Source: Thermanaerothrix solaris
GTDB taxonomy: Bacteria > Chloroflexota > Anaerolineae > Anaerolineales > Anaerolineaceae
Direction of reading: 5' to 3'
NCBI RefSeq assembly: GCF_032334255.1
Contig: NZ_JAUHMF010000001.1
Span: 1,178,001-1,242,000 of the forward strand
DNA: 64,000 bases
The notes beneath the pieces were generated by a model. It searched no databases. It saw only the letters and a program-made list of their open reading frames with translations, and was not told the origin of the DNA. This document shows, in pieces, positions 61,229 to 64,000 of this stretch. Every line of letters begins with the position of its first letter. Within the stretch, counting starts at the first letter, position 1. The translations under genes and the position numbers were made by a program.

Positions 61229-61537
61229 TCAGTCTTCTCCAGCTTCAGGGGACGGCATTAGTTCCTCTAATGGGGTAATCCAAACAATTTGTTGAACCTG
61301 CAAAGCCAGAAAATGGGTGCGCAGGACAATCTGTTCCCCGGTTGTATCATAAATTGTAGCCTCGGTAACGGCTAAAAACGCCCCTGTCTGATCCAGTTCA
61401 TCCTTGAGGCGCTCATCCGGGCGCACATGCACCTGTCCATAAATACGATGTGTGGGTGTCTGAATCACCACATTGACCGGGCGTTTGGTAATCACGCGCG
61501 TAAAGAACTTACCCTTTTCGTCAAATTGGGTCACCAT
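61229..61537 (-). CDS. Small conserved-looking protein of unknown function
   Basis: 102 residues, mostly beta strands: FTRVITKRPVNVVIQTPTHR, IYGQVHVRPDERLKDELDQT, FLAVTEATIYD and VLRTHFLALQVQQIVWITPL. No signal peptide, membrane helix or metal motif. It could be a small beta-barrel, PilZ-like in outline, but lacks the PilZ c-di-GMP residues. GGAG before the ATG. It lies eight bases before cpaF and 16 after the response regulator, so a link to either is likely. Confidence 0.75.
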   Translation of the reverse strand: MVTQFDEKGKFFTRVITKRPVNVVIQTPTHRIYGQVHVRPDERLKDELDQTGAFLAVTEATIYDTTGEQIVLRTHFLALQVQQIVWITPLEELMPSPEAGED

Positions 61538-61553
61538 GTTATCGCTCCACAGT

Positions 61554-62261
61554 CTATCCTATTGCGCTTGAGTCCTCTGCCGGCATTAAGTAACCCAACC
61601 CCGGACGGGTAAGAATATGCTGAGGATTATGCGGATCATCCTCGAGTTTTTGGCGCAAGCGTGCAATACTCACCCAGAGGATCTCTTTATCCTCACGGTA
61701 CGAATCTCCCCATACTGCAGATAACAATTCCTCGGCACTAAGCACCACCCCTGCGTGTTGGGCAAAATGGATAAGCAGCCGATATTCCGTTGCTGAAAGA
61801 AACACCGGCCGATCGCCCTTCCACACTTCTGCTCGTGCCAGATCGATCTTTAAGTCCTTATGCACAAAATAACGTTTGCTTACCTCTTGCTGGGAGGTCT
61901 TGGCGCGCCTTAGCACCGCCCGCACTCGCGCCACCAACTCCATCGCCGAGAAGGGTTTCACCACATAGTCATCTGCCCCCACGTTCAGCCCTTTGACCCT
62001 ATCTTGTTCTTCCCCTTTGGCTGTCAAAATGATCACCGGAACATCTGAGAATTGGCGGATGCGTTCGCAAGTAGTAAAGCCATCCATGCCCGGCATCATC
62101 ACATCCAGGATCACCAGATCAGGTTGTTTACTCGTCACCTGCTCAATCGCTTCTGTGCCATCACGCGCAACATAAACCTCATAGCCTTCCGCTTCAAGGT
62201 TAACGCGCAAGAGATGACGATAACGTTGCTCATCATCCACAACCAAGATTTTTGTGCCCAT
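61554..62261 (-). CDS. OmpR/PhoB-family response regulator
   Basis: 235 residues. Receiver domain with acidic pair DD at 9-10 (ILVVDDEQ), phosphoacceptor Asp 53 in VILDVMMPGMDG, Thr of ILTAKG and Lys of VKPFS. The C-terminal winged helix has LSATEYRLLIHFAQHAG and VSIARLRQKLEDDPHNPQ followed by ILTRPGLGY. It should be activated by the kinase encoded just before it (22 bases). Confidence 0.95.
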   Translation of the reverse strand: MGTKILVVDDEQRYRHLLRVNLEAEGYEVYVARDGTEAIEQVTSKQPDLVILDVMMPGMDGFTTCERIRQFSDVPVIILTAKGEEQDRVKGLNVGADDYVVKPFSAMELVARVRAVLRRAKTSQQEVSKRYFVHKDLKIDLARAEVWKGDRPVFLSATEYRLLIHFAQHAGVVLSAEELLSAVWGDSYREDKEILWVSIARLRQKLEDDPHNPQHILTRPGLGYLMPAEDSSAIG

Positions 62262-62283
62262 TTAAGCCCAACACCTCCTTCCC

Positions 62284-63483
62284 CTATGGCTTCCAGGGCA
62301 AATAAATATGAAAAACAGTGCCCTGTCCCAATTGTGATTCCGCCCAAATCTGGCCATAGTGCGCCTGGATAATTTGCTTACAAATGTACAAACCCAGCCC
62401 GGTTCCATGTACAGAGGGTTGTATATCGGGCACACGGAAAAAACGTTCAAAGATTTTCTGGCGATATTTTTCGGGAATGCCCGGACCGCGGTCGGCGAAA
62501 GCGAGATGAACACCTCCGGCATCGGGTGTAATTTTAATGGAAACCGGAGAACCTGGTGCATATTTCACCGCATTAGAAAGTAAATTTTCAAAAACCTGCG
62601 CCAGGCGTTGTGGATCCGCTAATATCGGACTCAGTGGTTCATCAAGTTGAACACTCACCTCCAGTTCGGGATGGCGCAACCTAATTCGTGCCACCACATC
62701 ACTGACCAGCGAATCCAATCGCACTGGTTGGAAATTCATCTTGATCCGCCCGGTCTGCAAACGTGCCGAATCGAGCAGATTATCAATTAATTCCTGCATG
62801 CGATCGGCCTCTTGATCAATAATGTTTAGAAATTCACGTTGTGTAGCGGCATCCCAGGTAGCGTCCGGGCGTAGCAACGTGGTGGTGTATCCTTTGATAA
62901 ATCCTAATGGGGTGCGAAATTCATGCGAAAGCGCCGAGATAAAATCTTCCTGGGCTTGCAAACCGCTGTATTGAATTTCCAGGCGTGAAATCTCGTGTGC
63001 TAACCGTTCCCGTAAAATGGCCTGTGCCAACTGCTGGCCGAAAAACTCCACAAATGGAAACGCTACCGAATCAAAGGGCGGGCCACCAAAGCGGATCCAA
63101 ATCAGTGCCCCAAGCAGTGTTTCCCCCACTTGGAGAGGTACACCCAACATATAGGGACGTTGTAAGCGATCTTCGATGGTGTCGGCTGGTTCTTGAAGGA
63201 TTAACTGCCGCTGTTCCACCACCTGATTGCTCAGCGCTTCCCCCCAAGCCACATCGGCTTCAGCAGATTTTCCACGTCCGGTTGCGCGAGCAAAGCCGAC
63301 CTCAAGATTCAAGGTAACCGGATCCAGCAAGTACACCACCAGATTATCAAACACAAAATGGGGACGTACCACCTGAATGGCCTCATCCATCACCTTCCGC
63401 CAAGAAGATGCTTGCCCCAATATACGACTTAGAGCAAAAAGTGCTTCAACTGGTAATACTTGGGGAATATCACCCACCTTCAT
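62284..63483 (-). CDS. Sensor histidine kinase with GAF-like domain
   Basis: 399 residues and no membrane helix, so a soluble sensor. Residues 15-160 fit a GAF domain; then HisKA with ISALSHEFRTPLGF (phosphoacceptor His 187), and the HATPase domain with N box LLSNAVKYAPG, G1 FADRGPGIPEK and G2 HGTGLGLYICKQII. Its start overlaps the end of a second kinase gene by 14 bases, and the response regulator follows, giving a kinase-kinase-regulator set. Confidence 0.95.
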   Translation of the reverse strand: MKVGDIPQVLPVEALFALSRILGQASSWRKVMDEAIQVVRPHFVFDNLVVYLLDPVTLNLEVGFARATGRGKSAEADVAWGEALSNQVVEQRQLILQEPADTIEDRLQRPYMLGVPLQVGETLLGALIWIRFGGPPFDSVAFPFVEFFGQQLAQAILRERLAHEISRLEIQYSGLQAQEDFISALSHEFRTPLGFIKGYTTTLLRPDATWDAATQREFLNIIDQEADRMQELIDNLLDSARLQTGRIKMNFQPVRLDSLVSDVVARIRLRHPELEVSVQLDEPLSPILADPQRLAQVFENLLSNAVKYAPGSPVSIKITPDAGGVHLAFADRGPGIPEKYRQKIFERFFRVPDIQPSVHGTGLGLYICKQIIQAHYGQIWAESQLGQGTVFHIYLPWKP

Positions 63484-64000
63484 AATTGCTCTTCACCTCC
63501 TCATTAGAGAACACACGCCGCAAGAGAAATGAAAACCGACTTCCACGCCCTAATTCAGAAGCCACTGAAATTACAGAATCGTGGGCCTCGATGATCTTTT
63601 GAGCGAGTGAAAGCCCCAGTCCTGTCCCTCCATAGCGACGGGTGGGAGAACTATCTAACTGATGAAAAGGTTCAAACAGTTCCTGCAAGCGATTTGCCGG
63701 AATCCCAATCCCGGTATCGGTAACGCTTACTTCCACGTGTTCATTCATCAATTCGATGGCCAAGGTAATATGCCCGCCGGCCGGAGTAAATTTGACGGCA
63801 TTATCCAGTAATTGATGAACAACCCAACCAATTTTTTCCCAATCACCATAAACTAATAACTCCCCGTTTGTGGGGCATCTCAATTCCAGGTCCAAGTGAT
63901 GATCACGAGCACGAGGGGATACCTGCTCGATAATCTTGTGACACAAATTGCAAAGATCAAACGGTTCAATTCGAACCGGTAAATTTCCTCGTTCCGTCGT
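63470..64000 (-). CDS. Sensor histidine kinase, C-terminal part (cut by window edge)
   Basis: The reading frame is open to the right edge; the first 18 visible codons before 63946 (ending EPFDLCNLCHK) belong to it, so a TTG at 63946 is not its start. Visible: the linker after the HisKA helices, and a complete HATPase domain with N box HQLLDNAVKFTPAG, G1 VTDTGIGIPANRL and G2 YGGTGLGLSLAQKIIE. The sensor and phosphoacceptor parts lie outside. Translationally coupled to the next kinase gene by a 14-base overlap. Confidence 0.93.
   Translation of the reverse strand, partial: TTERGNLPVRIEPFDLCNLCHKIIEQVSPRARDHHLDLELRCPTNGELLVYGDWEKIGWVVHQLLDNAVKFTPAGGHITLAIELMNEHVEVSVTDTGIGIPANRLQELFEPFHQLDSSPTRRYGGTGLGLSLAQKIIEAHDSVISVASELGRGSRFSFLLRRVFSNEEVKSNYEGG

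Noticed and set aside
63470..63946. A short kinase gene starting at TTG 63946
   Set aside because: The frame stays open to the window end and the upstream residues continue a normal kinase linker; it is a cut gene, not a small protein.

Overview
The window reads as chromosomal DNA of a Chloroflexota bacterium, probably Anaerolineae-like. I infer this from the style of the ribosomal and EF-Tu proteins, the archease-rtcB pair, the FHA/RodA/PbpA-type locus and the lack of any outer-membrane genes; no search was run. The organism is flagellated or descends from a flagellated ancestor. Clear sigma70-type promoters (TTGAC-TATAAT) and strong GGAGG ribosome sites recur, and two promoters have the flagellar sigma28 form. 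No CRISPR array, insertion sequence, phage gene or rRNA gene was seen.

Layout: (1) 1-5200, flagellar genes on the minus strand: fliC, fliD, flaG, fliS, then flgC, fliE and the start of fliF running off the left edge. (2) 5200-10330, a minus-strand chemotaxis operon: 4HB-type MCP, cheW, Cache-type MCP. (3) 10560-12700, tRNA-Phe with its own promoter and terminator, a lipoprotein gene, and a methylase-MazG fusion. (4) 12740-38300, one minus-strand translation/transcription supercluster: rpoB with its own promoter, then the str genes (rpsL, rpsG, fusA, tuf, rpsJ), the S10 genes (rplC to rpsQ), the spc genes (rplN to secY, adk, map), the alpha genes (rpmJ, rpsM, rpsK, rpsD, rpoA, rplQ), truA, rplM and rpsI, closed by a strong terminator. 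rpoC and infA are missing from their usual places. (5) 38600-44600, plus-strand genes: lipoprotein, hemW, then a promoter, a short leader ORF and a multi-hairpin attenuator in front of a resolvase-like small protein and an ABC-2 exporter, followed by HAD and metallophosphoesterase genes. (6) 44600-49300, a minus-strand cell-wall cluster: FhaA-like, FhaB-like, MTA phosphorylase and a RodA-PbpA fusion whose transpeptidase active site is lost. (7) 49360-57000, archease-rtcB, ybaK, a PHP protein, secG, a peptide-binding protein, cobalamin adenosyltransferase and DUF554. (8) 57000-64000, a minus-strand run: two histidine kinases, an OmpR-type regulator, a small unknown protein, a lone CpaF/TadA ATPase, a double-HTH regulator, TPR, GNAT and DsbA-like proteins.

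The most interesting element is the leader at 40732-41017. A short ORF overlaps the first of five RNA segments that pair in mutually exclusive ways (1:2, 2:3, 3:4, 4:5), giving two terminator-like hairpins just before the exporter operon. This is the layout of a ribosome-controlled attenuator, and here it precedes a recombinase-fold pseudoenzyme and an ABC exporter. The RodA fusion with a dead transpeptidase and the rpoB gene without rpoC are next in interest.
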